A DNA stretch of 64,000 nt from JACMLX01 sp040384325 (GTDB taxonomy: Bacteria; Gemmatimonadota; Gemmatimonadetes; Gemmatimonadales; Gemmatimonadaceae), in assembly GCA_040384325.1 (NCBI GenBank), contig JAZKJL010000006.1, forward strand, positions 310,001 through 374,000, given 5' to 3'. Each line of letters opens with the position of its first letter. The first letter of the stretch is position 1. Shown one piece after another: positions 54,831 to 63,625 of this stretch. Under the pieces are notes generated by a model that was given only the letters and a program-made list of their open reading frames with translations, was not told the origin of the DNA and made no database searches. The position numbers and the translations under genes were made by a program.

Positions 54831-55370
54831 TCAGCCGCGTTGTTCGGCGACGCGCGCGAGGCCCGCCAGCGTGCGCGAGGCAATGCCATGGATGAACACC
54901 GGGCCGATCACCGCCATCGCCGCCACGCGGCCGATCAGCGGCCACCACGGCCCGTCCCACGCGTGCACGATGCGCACGTGGGTCAGGTTCGGGTCGTCAC
55001 GGCGCACGAACTGCCACTCCACTTCCATGCCGGTGGTGATCCCCTGCACGTGACGGAAGCGGATGTTGGGCAGCGACTCGTCCACCGACATCTCGGAGAG
55101 CCACCAGGTGGGCCAGTTGAGCGGCCCGCCGAACGGGCGGTCGGCGCTCATTTCCACCAGGCCACCACCGTCGCGGGCGCGATTCCTGAACTTGACGACG
55201 TTGTAATGCGGCAGGTGCTGCGGCCATTCCAGCACGTTGCGCGCGAGGTCGAAGATCACGTCGCGCTTCGCGCGCACCGTCTGTTCGTCGACGGTGATCA
55301 TGTGGCGCTGCAACGGCATCGGCCCGAGGCGATACGGTCCGCGGAGTTTTTCGCTGGTCGGTGAGGTCAT
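54831..55370 (-). CDS. SRPBCC-fold (polyketide-cyclase/lipid-transfer-like) protein
   Basis: 179 residues from ATG 55370. The START/Bet-v-1-like pattern begins QRHMITVDEQTVRAKRDVIFDLARNVLEWPQ, continues with YNVVKFRNRARDGGG and ends in a hydrophobic helix (LIGRVAAMAVIGPVFIHG) that may contact the membrane. SRPBCC proteins bind hydrophobic ligands, and some act as aromatase/cyclases. It lies between the methyltransferase and ketosynthase genes (37 and 29 nt spacers). It may bind the pathway intermediate. Confidence 0.75.
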   Translation of the reverse strand: MTSPTSEKLRGPYRLGPMPLQRHMITVDEQTVRAKRDVIFDLARNVLEWPQHLPHYNVVKFRNRARDGGGLVEMSADRPFGGPLNWPTWWLSEMSVDESLPNIRFRHVQGITTGMEVEWQFVRRDDPNLTHVRIVHAWDGPWWPLIGRVAAMAVIGPVFIHGIASRTLAGLARVAEQRG

Positions 55371-55407
55371 GTCGATCGGTCGTGAAGGCGGTGCCTGGAT
55401 CGTACGG

Positions 55408-56109
55408 TCATGCAGCGTGCCCTGGATTCCAGTCGGCGGTGACGCGCCAGCCGGCAAAGGTGCGCACGTCGGCCTCGGCTCCGGTGGCCGAGCGCACCAC
55501 GCTCCGCAATTCCTCCGGCTCGAACCCGCGTCGCACGCTCACCACACCGTCGTGGCGACTCACTGGATGGAAACCGAGCGGAAAGCTGGCCAGCCAGAGT
55601 CCCGCGGCGGCCAGCCAACTGCGGCGCAGGTCGCTCACCAGCACCGCCTGACGCGCCACGCGATTCAGTTCGCGGAACACCGCCGGCAACTGCTCCGGTG
55701 AAAAGTGGTGCACCACCTGCGCCGCGATCACCAGGTCGGCCGAGGCCGTGGCAAGGGGCAGCGCAAAGATGGAGCCACAGATGAAATAGCTGCCGCGCAG
55801 CCGCACCGCTGGTGCGAGCGAGATGGCGGTGTCCACCGCCACCGGTCGCGGTCGCCGTCCGGTCTCGCGCAGCGTGGCACAGACGGCGTCGAGGATGTCA
55901 CCGCTGCCGGCGCCGACGTCCACGATCAGCGGCGACTCGGGCAAGCGTGGCGCGAGCGCCTTCACGCGGGCGAGCACCGCGCGGGTGCCGCCGAACAGCG
56001 CGTTGGCACGTGCGATGTCCACGTGCGACCGCGCCACCAGCGCCGCCGGCACATCGGGGGCGTCGAGCAGCTCGTGCCCCATGCGTCGTGCCGGCGTGAA
56101 GAGACCCAC
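55408..56109 (-). CDS. Class I SAM-dependent methyltransferase
   Basis: About 233 residues. The SAM-binding motif I is VDVGAGSGDIL, followed by VAVDTAIS (acidic residue after beta-2) and ADLVIAAQVVHHF (motif IV region). The frame runs upstream to 56250 inside the flavin reductase gene, so I place the start at GTG 56109, 12 nt past that gene's stop; ATG 56082 is the other option. UbiE/CrtF-like lipid-quinone or O-methyltransferases have this make-up. Its target is presumably the operon's lipid or polyketide product. Confidence 0.75.
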   Translation of the reverse strand: MGLFTPARRMGHELLDAPDVPAALVARSHVDIARANALFGGTRAVLARVKALAPRLPESPLIVDVGAGSGDILDAVCATLRETGRRPRPVAVDTAISLAPAVRLRGSYFICGSIFALPLATASADLVIAAQVVHHFSPEQLPAVFRELNRVARQAVLVSDLRRSWLAAAGLWLASFPLGFHPVSRHDGVVSVRRGFEPEELRSVVRSATGAEADVRTFAGWRVTADWNPGHAA

Positions 56110-56120
56110 GAGGCCCGCGA

Positions 56121-56597
56121 TCAGCGCGTCAGCGACGCGTAGCCGCCACGGTAGTACAGCAGCGGCTGCAGGTCGCGCGCCGTGCCGTGCTCCACGCTGC
56201 CCACCAGGATGGAGTGATCGCCGTGTGCCACGCGGGCCGTCACCGCGCACTCCACCGCCGCCAGCGTGTCGTCGAGCAGCGCCACGCCCGATGCACCGCG
56301 CGTGAAGCCGACGCCCTCGAACCGATCACCGTCGCGGCTCGAGAAGCGGCGCGACAGGGCCTCCTGCTGCGAGCCAAGGATGTTGATCGCGAAGTGTTCC
56401 GCACGCTCGAAGGCCGGCCAGGCCGAGGCGTTGTGGTCGATGCACACCAGCACCAGCGGCGGATCCAGCGACAGCGACGAGAACGCGCTCACCGTCATCC
56501 CGTGGTCGCGCCCCTCGGCATCGGTGGTGGTGACGATCGTCACGCCGGAGGCGAAGCGCCCGAGCACGGCGCGAAAGAGATCCTTGTCGATGGGCAT
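56121..56597 (-). CDS. Flavin reductase-like FMN-binding protein
   Basis: 158 residues. The flavin reductase (DIM6/NTAB) domain: FRAVLGRFASGVTIVTT at the start, GMTVSAFSSLSLDPPLVLVCID, and a late GDHSILVGSVEH (His typical of the NAD(P)H site). It could supply reduced flavin to the adjacent flavoprotein or act as a stand-alone oxidoreductase. ATG 56597 starts 5 nt after the upstream gene's stop; GTG 56612 would overlap it. Confidence 0.9.
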   Translation of the reverse strand: MPIDKDLFRAVLGRFASGVTIVTTTDAEGRDHGMTVSAFSSLSLDPPLVLVCIDHNASAWPAFERAEHFAINILGSQQEALSRRFSSRDGDRFEGVGFTRGASGVALLDDTLAAVECAVTARVAHGDHSILVGSVEHGTARDLQPLLYYRGGYASLTR

Positions 56598-56601
56598 GCG
56601 T

Positions 56602-57864
56602 TCAGGCGGCACTGGCGGTGGACCGCCAGGTGCGCGGGTCTAGGAAGTGAAGGAGGAACGACGGACGGAGCACCGCCGCCGGTGGCACGAAGTCGCCGGT
56701 GACGCCGATCAGCAGGTCGGCCAGGTCGCGGCGACGGCCCAGCACACGGGCGGCGTGATTCATCAGCATCGGCGACGACACCGCGGCGCTGATCACGCGC
56801 TCCACCAGCCACTTCTGGCGAAACTCGGAGATGCGCGCACGATCGTAGGCCTGCAGTGCCGCGCGTGACGCCGCTGGCGACGTGGCGCGGATCGCGTCGG
56901 CCGCGAACCCGCCCAGCAGCTCGCCGCCGCGCAGGGCCGCGTAGATGCCTTCGCCGGTGAACGGGTCGAAGAAGTCGGCGGCATCACCCACCAGCGCTGT
57001 ACCGGGGGCCCAGCCGCGACGCGCATGCGATGCGAAGGGACCGGTGGCGCGCACGGCGCTGACGCGGGTGGCGGTGGCGAAGCGCGGTGCGAGTTGCGCG
57101 TGCCGAGCCAGCCAGTTCGTCATGAAGCCCGCTGCGTCACCCGCGGCATCGCGCGCCAGCGACTTCGGCACCACGATCGCCACGTTCGTCTCGCCGTGAC
57201 CCACGTCGGCCAGACCCACGTAGCCGTCGCGCTCCACGTGCATCTCGCCATGTGCACCCATGCCGCGCACGTCGCGGTAATGGGCGACGAAAGCGACGCG
57301 TCGCGGCCACGGCAAACGCGCCGAGAGCTTGAGTGACCGCGCGACGCTGCTGCGCAGGCCATCGGCACCGATCACCAGTGGTGCGCGCAGTTCCTGCAGC
57401 CCTGCATTGGTGCGTACTCGCACGCCGGCCACCGCGTCGCCATCGCGCAGCAGCGACTCCAGCGCCACACCATCGCGCACTTCGGCGCCCACGGCGCGCG
57501 CTGCATCCTGCAGGATGGGGTCGAGGTGGCGACGACGCAGCGCGAGCCCGCGATCGCGGAAGCCGCTGAAGCCATGCTGCGCCGCGAACTCACCGTGGAT
57601 CACTCCGCCGTCGGGACTGCGCACACGCATGCCTGCGAGCTGTGCAGCACCGGCGCGTTCCACCGTGCCCAGCACACCCATCGCGTCGAGGATGCGCGAG
57701 CCCTGCGGACTGAGGTACTCGGCGCAGGGCTTGTCGCGCGGGAAGTGCGCCTTGTCGATCACGATCACGTCCAACCCCTGACTCGCCAGCGCCCAGGCGG
57801 CGGCGCTGCCGGCGGGACCACCGCCGACCACGATCGCCTGCGTCGACTCGCGTGCAACAGTCAT
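56602..57864 (-). CDS. FAD-dependent oxidoreductase, geranylgeranyl-reductase family
   Basis: 420 residues from ATG 57864. The Rossmann FAD motif is IVVGGGPAGSAAAWALA (~12-28), followed by DKAHFPRDKPCAEYLSPQG, a PC motif of the GGR/ChlP family, and LVGDAADFFDPFTGEGIYAAL for the second FAD site. GGR enzymes saturate isoprenoid double bonds; related members are hydroxylases or halogenase-like. The ATG overlaps the DUF92 gene stop (ATGA). In context, reduction of a prenyl lipid is attractive. Confidence 0.88.
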   Translation of the reverse strand: MTVARESTQAIVVGGGPAGSAAAWALASQGLDVIVIDKAHFPRDKPCAEYLSPQGSRILDAMGVLGTVERAGAAQLAGMRVRSPDGGVIHGEFAAQHGFSGFRDRGLALRRRHLDPILQDAARAVGAEVRDGVALESLLRDGDAVAGVRVRTNAGLQELRAPLVIGADGLRSSVARSLKLSARLPWPRRVAFVAHYRDVRGMGAHGEMHVERDGYVGLADVGHGETNVAIVVPKSLARDAAGDAAGFMTNWLARHAQLAPRFATATRVSAVRATGPFASHARRGWAPGTALVGDAADFFDPFTGEGIYAALRGGELLGGFAADAIRATSPAASRAALQAYDRARISEFRQKWLVERVISAAVSSPMLMNHAARVLGRRRDLADLLIGVTGDFVPPAAVLRPSFLLHFLDPRTWRSTASAA

Positions 57865-58682
57865 GTGGGTCGCAGCACCGACAGGAGGAAGTGCACCTTG
57901 AACGCGGTGGCCGCGCCGATGAGTGTGGCGGCGAAATTCACGCCGTCGTTGTCCAGCCAATCCAGGCCGCCCGCGGCCACCGTGGGCGTACCGTCAGCCT
58001 CGCGCCGTCGTTCCGTCAGCCGACCGGTGCGCGTGGAGCGACGGCGCTGCTGCAAGGTCGCGCCAAGCACGGAATCGGCCATGGCACCGACCACGCCGCC
58101 GATCGCGGCCGCGATCACGACCGCTACCGGCCAGTCCAGCGTCCACGCCAGCAGCGCGATGCCGGACGCGCCCGCCACCGTGGCCAGCAGTCCCTGCATC
58201 GACACGCCGCCCGACATGCCGGGCTCGAGCGTTGCCCAGGTCAGGATCGAACGCGGCGCGCGACGCGAGAGCATGCCGATCTCGGTGCCCCAGGTGTCCG
58301 CTGTTGCAGCGGCCAGTGCACCGAGCGCGACTGCAGCCGCTGCGGTGCTGATGCTGCCGTCGGCGGCGAAGAATGCACCGAGGCCGAAGATGGCGCCGTT
58401 CGCCAGCACCTGCGTCGCGTCACGGGCGCCACCCTTCTCGATCACAGCGCTGCTTCGTCGCTGCTTCTCGGCGCGCCCGAGCCGTCCCAATGCAACGCTG
58501 GTGCCGAAAAACGTGAGCAGCAGCACCATCCAGTCCAGGCCCGCCAGCGCCGAGAGGCTGCCGAGCGTGGCCGCGGCCACCGCACCGGACGTGGTGAGCA
58601 TGCCGGCGCGCCAGACCAGTCCGGCCACTACCGGTCCGAGCGCCGCAGCGGCAACCGGCGGCAGCGCGGGGAGTGCGATCAC
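57861..58682 (-). CDS. DUF92/TIGR00297 membrane protein (phytyl-phosphate-kinase-like)
   Basis: 273 residues from GTG 58682, which overlaps the zf-HC2 gene stop (GTGA). Seven or so TM segments with family motifs FFGTSVALGRLGRAEK, ATQVLANGAIFG, TADTWGTEIG and GMSGGVSMQGLLAT. The family includes plant VTE6, which phosphorylates phytyl phosphate for tocopherol synthesis. Next to a geranylgeranyl-reductase-like gene, this supports a prenyl-alcohol or prenyl-lipid process. Confidence 0.85.
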   Translation of the reverse strand: MIALPALPPVAAAALGPVVAGLVWRAGMLTTSGAVAAATLGSLSALAGLDWMVLLLTFFGTSVALGRLGRAEKQRRSSAVIEKGGARDATQVLANGAIFGLGAFFAADGSISTAAAAVALGALAAATADTWGTEIGMLSRRAPRSILTWATLEPGMSGGVSMQGLLATVAGASGIALLAWTLDWPVAVVIAAAIGGVVGAMADSVLGATLQQRRRSTRTGRLTERRREADGTPTVAAGGLDWLDNDGVNFAATLIGAATAFKVHFLLSVLRPT

Positions 58683-58960
58683 GCCGGGGCGTTTTCGGTG
58701 GTGTGCGTGGTCAGTGACAACAGGATCCGGTCGCGCAGCGAGGCCGGGGCCGAGTCGAGCGAGACCGCCGCGCGTACGGCACGGTGGAAAGTGACGTCGG
58801 TGGTGAACCGGGTGCGGCACTCGGCGCAGTCATTCAGGTGCGCGTCGAGCGCCGAGACCTGGTCGGGCGTCAGTTCACCGTCGCAGGCGGCGAAAACCTG
58901 GGCGCGCGCAGCCACACAGGCGGGTGCCGCCGCAACGTCGGCAGGCAGTCGTGTCAGCAT
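58679..58960 (-). CDS. Anti-sigma-like zinc-finger (zf-HC2) protein
   Basis: 93 residues from ATG 58960 (MLTRLPADVAAAPACVAARAQ); a longer start is possible to 59059. The zf-HC2 motif is HLNDCAECR (H-x3-C-x2-C), preceded by CDGELTPDQVSALDA. No TM helix follows, so it would be a soluble zinc anti-sigma domain. The expected sigma-factor gene is not upstream. First gene of the operon. Confidence 0.75.
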   Translation of the reverse strand: MLTRLPADVAAAPACVAARAQVFAACDGELTPDQVSALDAHLNDCAECRTRFTTDVTFHRAVRAAVSLDSAPASLRDRILLSLTTHTTENAPA

Positions 58961-59255
58961 GCGTGCAACTGACCAATCCGTGTGACCACATCGCCGGAGG
59001 CAGGTGAGCGGAGCATGTGCCTGTGAACCGGTGTCGGGGGGGAGGTTGTGGTTCGTCAATATACCGAAGCGATTGGCTGGCGCGTCGGTTCCGCACCGGC
59101 ACGGTGCCGCTCGCGGGGACGCTGCTTGTCGCAGGATTTGCTTCGGCTTAGCTTCGGTGCGTGTGCGGCCACCCCATCCACCCCCGGGGGTGTGTGCCGA
59201 CGTGCGACCCGCTCTGCCACGTTGCGACGGGCGTATCCTTCACGAGCCCCACCCG

Positions 59256-59861
59256 ATGTCCACGACCGTTGATGCGCGACTGCCACTCAGCCTGCTCGAG
59301 GCGGTGCGGGTCGTGGACACGCCGGAAGGCAATGTCGAAGCCGAATACATCGAGGAACTGCGCACCAAGCGCCTCGGGCTGAGCGACACGGTCTACGCAC
59401 AGATCAAGCGGTACAGCGAAGCCGTGCGTCGCAACGAACGCACCGTGCGCGACGAGGCGGCTGCACTGGCCCGCCTGATCGGCCGACGCACCGATGCGCA
59501 GCGGGTGTTCGACTCCGCCGGTTCGCTGCTGGCCCGCGAAGCCGTGGATACGGTGTCGGGCATGCGCCGCTCGATGATCCGCCAATTGCCCGGCGTGCTG
59601 GCGCGCCCGATGGTCCTCAGCACGGTGCGCCATCTCGCGCGCCGCTACCTGGATGGCAAGCTGGAACGCGTCGGTTCGTCGGTGATCCTCTCGGTGAGCG
59701 ATCCGGTCACCATCGAAGGGTCGGACATCGCCGGGTTCGCCTTCTACGCGTCGGCATTCAGCACCATGATGGAAGAGCTGACGGGCGTGCCTGCCGTGGT
59801 GACGCGCATCGACGATGCGATGCCGGGCCAGCGCTGGAAAGCCGCCTGGGGACGCGCCTGA
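59256..59861 (+). CDS. Hypothetical protein, V4R-like C-domain possible
   Basis: 201 residues from ATG 59256. Helical N-half (LLEAVRVVDTPEGNVEAEYI, then YAQIKRYSEAVRRNERTV) and a C-half with short strands and FYASAFSTMMEELTGVPAVVTRIDDAMPG, faintly like the 4-vinyl-reductase (V4R) small-molecule-binding fold. It lacks that fold's Cys residues. No signal or TM. Divergent from the operon above; 295 nt separate it, in which I see no further gene. Function unknown. Confidence 0.55.
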   Translation: MSTTVDARLPLSLLEAVRVVDTPEGNVEAEYIEELRTKRLGLSDTVYAQIKRYSEAVRRNERTVRDEAAALARLIGRRTDAQRVFDSAGSLLAREAVDTVSGMRRSMIRQLPGVLARPMVLSTVRHLARRYLDGKLERVGSSVILSVSDPVTIEGSDIAGFAFYASAFSTMMEELTGVPAVVTRIDDAMPGQRWKAAWGRA

Positions 59862-59937
59862 CCGCTGCTGTCGGTGGTGTGTGCGTTCGGTGCGTGTCGG
59901 CCCAGAGACTTCGGCCACGGCTGACTATCTTCCGCGC

Positions 59938-61122
59938 ATGCGAGAACCACACCGGCTGCACGAAATCCAGACGGCCCTGACTGCAGCGGGACTCGACGGC
60001 TGGCTGCTCTACGAATTCAAGGGATGCAACCCGATCGCCTCGGCCATGCTTGGCTTCGAGGGATTGTCGTCGCGACGCGCGGTGGCCTGGCTGCCCGCGC
60101 AGGGCACCCCGGTGGCGCTGATGCACGCCATCGAGCTGGATGCCTGGCGGAAATGGCCGATCGACTGGGATCGTCGCATCTACCAGTCGTGGCAGTCGCT
60201 GGAAGCCGAGCTGCGCGCGCTGGTGCATGGCAAGCGGGTGGCGATGGAGTACTCCCCCGGCGATGCGGTGCCGTACCTCGATCGTGTGCCGGCCGGCGTG
60301 ATCGACATGGTGCGTGCCTGCGGTGGCACGGTGGAATCGTCGGCGGCGCTGGTGACGCAATTCCACGCCGTGCTGACGCAGGAACAGCTGGACGCGCACA
60401 TCCGTGCGGCGGAGATCATCGCGCGCATCGGCCCCGAGGCGCAGCGCCGCGCCGGTGAGGCCGCGCGTTCCGGTGCGCCGCTGAGCGAGTTTGCGCTGCA
60501 GCAGTGGATCATGGCGCAGTTCGCGGCGCATCAGCTGGAGACGTCGCACCCGCCGAACGTGAGCGTGGGTGCCAACGCCGCCAACCCGCATTACGAACCG
60601 TCGTACGATCGCCACGCGCTGATCACGATGGATCAGGTGCTGCTGGTGGATCTCTGGGCGGGCGAGCCGGGCATGCCGTACGCCGACCAGACCTGGATGG
60701 CCGTGATCGGCGAACCCACCGATGTCGACGTGATGCAGGTGTGGCGGGCGATTCGCGAGGCGCGCGACACCGCCATCGCAGTGGTCACCGAAGCGTTCGC
60801 GACGCGCCGCCCGCTGGCCGGCGCCGAGGTGGACGACGCGGCACGCGCGGTGATCATGGCGGCCGGGTTCGGGCCGGCGTTCACGCATCGCACCGGGCAT
60901 TCCATCGATGCGCGCGACTTGCATGGGTCGGGACCGCACCTCGATGGTTTCGAGACGCGCGAGGAGCGTCAGTTGCTGCCCGGCGTGCTCTTCTCCGTCG
61001 AACCGGGCATCTACCTCCCGGGCCGCTTCGGCATGCGCACCGAGGTGAACGTGGCGATCACGCTCGACGGGCAGGTGCGTGTGACGCCGGATGCGATCCA
61101 GGCCGACCTGCTGCGCCTCTGA
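59938..61122 (+). CDS. M24-family metallopeptidase (Xaa-Pro aminopeptidase type)
   Basis: 394 residues. Creatinase-type N-domain (LTAAGLDGWLLYEFKGCNPI), then the pita-bread domain with metal ligands D in VLLVDLWAG, D in YADQTWM, H in HRTGHSID, E in FSVEPGIY and E in RTEVNVAI. It removes residues N-terminal to proline or related dipeptides. ATG 59938 fits the fold; the stop overlaps the CDF gene (TGATG). Confidence 0.9.
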   Translation: MREPHRLHEIQTALTAAGLDGWLLYEFKGCNPIASAMLGFEGLSSRRAVAWLPAQGTPVALMHAIELDAWRKWPIDWDRRIYQSWQSLEAELRALVHGKRVAMEYSPGDAVPYLDRVPAGVIDMVRACGGTVESSAALVTQFHAVLTQEQLDAHIRAAEIIARIGPEAQRRAGEAARSGAPLSEFALQQWIMAQFAAHQLETSHPPNVSVGANAANPHYEPSYDRHALITMDQVLLVDLWAGEPGMPYADQTWMAVIGEPTDVDVMQVWRAIREARDTAIAVVTEAFATRRPLAGAEVDDAARAVIMAAGFGPAFTHRTGHSIDARDLHGSGPHLDGFETREERQLLPGVLFSVEPGIYLPGRFGMRTEVNVAITLDGQVRVTPDAIQADLLRL

Positions 61123-62042
61123 TGACGGCGGTCGCTGCGGTGCGCCATGCACCGAACGCCACCCGTGCGGCACAACTCGGCATGGTGGTGAACGTCGCGC
61201 TGACCGTGGCCAAGCTGGTGGGCGGCATCGTGGGCCATTCGTATGCACTGGTGGCCGACGCTGCGGAAAGCGGCTTCGACCTGTTCGGGTCACTCGCCGT
61301 GTGGACGGGTGTGCGCATCGCCGATCGCGATGCCACCGACGAATATCCGTTCGGCTTCGGCAAGGCCGAGGCGCTGGCAGGTGCGATGGTGGCGCTGCTG
61401 CTGCTGATCGCGAGCGTGGGGATCGCGGTGGCGTCGGTGTACGAGATCGTGACGCCGCATCACGCGCCCGCGGCGTGGACGCTGGCGGTGCTGGCGGCGG
61501 TGATCGTGATCAAGGAGCTGATGGCGCGCCGCGTGAAGCGCATCGCGAGTGAGGCGGGCAGCACGGCCCTCGCCGCCGATGCACAGCACCATCGCAGCGA
61601 TGCGATCACGTCGGCGGCGGCGTTCGCCGGCATCAGTGTGGCGTTGCTCGGTGGCCCGGGCTGGGAAAGTGCCGACGACTGGGCTGCGCTCGTCGCGGCC
61701 GGCGTGATCGCATGGAACGGCATCGGCTTGCTGCGCACTGCGGTCGCTGATCTCATGGATCGTGTCGCGTCACCGGACGTCGTGCAGTCCATCCGTCGTG
61801 CGGCCACGGCGGTGGACGACGTGCGCGCGGTGGAGAAGCTGGCAGTGCGACGCGCGGGCCGTGGCTACTGGGTGGACATCCACGTGCAGGCCGACCCCGG
61901 CATGTCGCTCGACGCCGCCCACATCGTGAGCGGCAAGGTGAAGGGTGCGATCCGTGCCACCACGCCGCAGGTGCTGGGCGTGTTGGTGCACATGGAGCCG
62001 CACGCCGACGCGCACCACCCCACTCTCTCCACGCCTGCCTGA
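61122..62042 (+). CDS. Cation diffusion facilitator (CDF) metal exporter
   Basis: 306 residues, six TM helices. The TM2 metal site reads ESGFD (Glu in place of the common first Asp), and the TM5 site is HHRSD (H-x3-D); FGFGKAEALAG is the family's conserved loop. The C-terminal domain (~215-300) carries the ferredoxin-like metal-sensing fold. It exports Zn or Fe/Mn. Coupled to the M24 gene; the E-for-D change may shift selectivity. Confidence 0.88.
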   Translation: MTAVAAVRHAPNATRAAQLGMVVNVALTVAKLVGGIVGHSYALVADAAESGFDLFGSLAVWTGVRIADRDATDEYPFGFGKAEALAGAMVALLLLIASVGIAVASVYEIVTPHHAPAAWTLAVLAAVIVIKELMARRVKRIASEAGSTALAADAQHHRSDAITSAAAFAGISVALLGGPGWESADDWAALVAAGVIAWNGIGLLRTAVADLMDRVASPDVVQSIRRAATAVDDVRAVEKLAVRRAGRGYWVDIHVQADPGMSLDAAHIVSGKVKGAIRATTPQVLGVLVHMEPHADAHHPTLSTPA

Positions 62043-62759
62043 ATGCGCATCCCGATCCTGATCGCCGCCTCGCTGCTGCTGGCCGCACCGTGTGCCGGGC
62101 AGACCGTCAGCAACGCCATGGTGTGGGGCGCCGCGTTCGGCGACCATCGTTTCGGCAGCAAGTCGTCGCTGTACTGGGACTACCAGCCGCGTCGCGCCGA
62201 GGCTGGAAAGACGTGGCAGATTCAGGTTGGCGCGCTGGGCTACACACGCGACCTGTCGAAGCAGTGGCGAGCCACCGCCGCACTCGGCTGGTCGCTGGCG
62301 AATCGCTACGGGCCGTTCGCACCACGCACCAAGATGTTCGAGCTGCGGCCGTGGATGCAGCTCACCGGCACGCGACCGGTCGGGACCTGGACGTGGAGTG
62401 ACCGCAGCCGCGCCGAATTCCGCGTGCTGCGTCCGGTGGGCGAATTCGCGCCCGACGATGCCGACTGGGCGCCGACGGTGGTGCGCCTGCGCCGCCTCGA
62501 CCGGTTCCAGCATCCGATCGGCGCCAGCACCGCGTGGTATGGCGCGATCGCGCAGGAATTCCTCGTCAACGTGCACCCGGAACGTTCGAGGGTGGCGATG
62601 CTCGAGCAGTCGCGCACGCAGTTCCTGGTCGGCAAGCACCTCACGCCGCGTAACCGGCTCGAGGGTGGCTATGGCCTGCAGTTCTGGAATCGTCGCGGCG
62701 GCAACGAGGCCAATCACACTGCGCTGCTCTACTTCCGCACCACGGTGCCGTTCCGGTGA
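62043..62759 (+). CDS. DUF2490 outer-membrane-like protein
   Basis: 238 residues. Signal peptide with cleavage near PCAGQ. DUF2490 pattern: WGAAFGDHRFGSKSSLYWDYQPRRAE, alternating strands, ERSRVAMLEQSRTQFLVGKHL near the end and a terminal aromatic-rich strand (LLYFRTTVPFR). A probable beta-barrel. ATG 62043 directly follows the CDF stop, so it is cotranscribed. Function unknown. Confidence 0.75.
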   Translation: MRIPILIAASLLLAAPCAGQTVSNAMVWGAAFGDHRFGSKSSLYWDYQPRRAEAGKTWQIQVGALGYTRDLSKQWRATAALGWSLANRYGPFAPRTKMFELRPWMQLTGTRPVGTWTWSDRSRAEFRVLRPVGEFAPDDADWAPTVVRLRRLDRFQHPIGASTAWYGAIAQEFLVNVHPERSRVAMLEQSRTQFLVGKHLTPRNRLEGGYGLQFWNRRGGNEANHTALLYFRTTVPFR

Positions 62760-63586
62760 TGCAACGGCGGTGGTTGCTGATGCTGTCGTGCGTCGGCGCG
62801 CTGGCGGCCTGCGGTGGTGGCGACGGTGAGGGCGCCGCCGGCCTGCCGCGCGCTGTGCCGTCGTCGCAGTCGAAGGCGGCGCGCGAGCTGCGGCTGCCGG
62901 TGATGCGATTGGCGCCCTCGCGCGCGTCCGTCAGCGGCAGCACCGGTCGCACGATCACGGTGCAGGTGCGCATCGAGGGTGGCGTGAAGGGCGATTCGCT
63001 GGTGCGCAGCGCCGGTGTCGGCTTCGTCTGCGGCGACAGCCTGGTGGACACGCTGGTGACACGCAATCGCGACGCGGTGATCGGTGCGCTGACGTGGGTC
63101 GAAGGCCCGACTGCGGTAGTGATGCCGTCTGGCAACGCCGAGCGACGTGCGACGGTGACGGTGTCCGAATGCCAGCTCCGTCCGCGGCTGCAGGTGGCGC
63201 CACCGGGCAGCACGTTGCAGCTGGTGATGCGTGATGGCCGCGCCGAAGCGCTGGTCATCGTGCCCGCCACACCGTCGCTGCCGATCGACACGGTGCAGTT
63301 CCTCACCGATGGGCAGCTGGTGCCGGTGCGCGATCGTGCCGACAGCACCGGTGTGCTCGCGATCTACGCCACCTCGCTGCCGTGGGCGCGCGCATTCATC
63401 GCGATCACGCCGCCCGGCGTCAGCGCCGTGACCGACCCTGATGGTGTCGCGACCTTCACCCTCGACCCCGCCGGCCGCAGCACCACCCTCCGCGCCTGGC
63501 ACCCCGCCCTCGGCGTCGTCTCCGCGACCGTCGATCCATCGACACTGCGCGCTGGAGAGAAGGTGACGCTGACGTTCAAGCCCTAG
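62756..63586 (+). CDS. Lipoprotein of unknown function
   Basis: 276 residues. GTG 62756 (or ATG 62759) overlaps the DUF2490 stop. Lipobox at LAAC (Cys ~19) followed by GGGDGEG. The mature part has Ig-like beta domains (RTITVQVRIEGGVKGDSLV, then PGVSAVTDPDGVATFTLDPAG, a Big_1-like ending). No catalytic motif. The last gene of the M24-CDF-DUF2490 run. Confidence 0.7.
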   Translation: MMQRRWLLMLSCVGALAACGGGDGEGAAGLPRAVPSSQSKAARELRLPVMRLAPSRASVSGSTGRTITVQVRIEGGVKGDSLVRSAGVGFVCGDSLVDTLVTRNRDAVIGALTWVEGPTAVVMPSGNAERRATVTVSECQLRPRLQVAPPGSTLQLVMRDGRAEALVIVPATPSLPIDTVQFLTDGQLVPVRDRADSTGVLAIYATSLPWARAFIAITPPGVSAVTDPDGVATFTLDPAGRSTTLRAWHPALGVVSATVDPSTLRAGEKVTLTFKP

Positions 63587-63625
63587 ACTCCTCGATTCGT
63601 TTGTGGGGCGGTGTCACGGCAGCTG

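Noticed and set aside
59148..59918. 256-codon minus-strand frame opposite the gene at 59256
   Set aside because: His/Arg-rich antisense shadow; the plus-strand protein has a normal amino-acid pattern.
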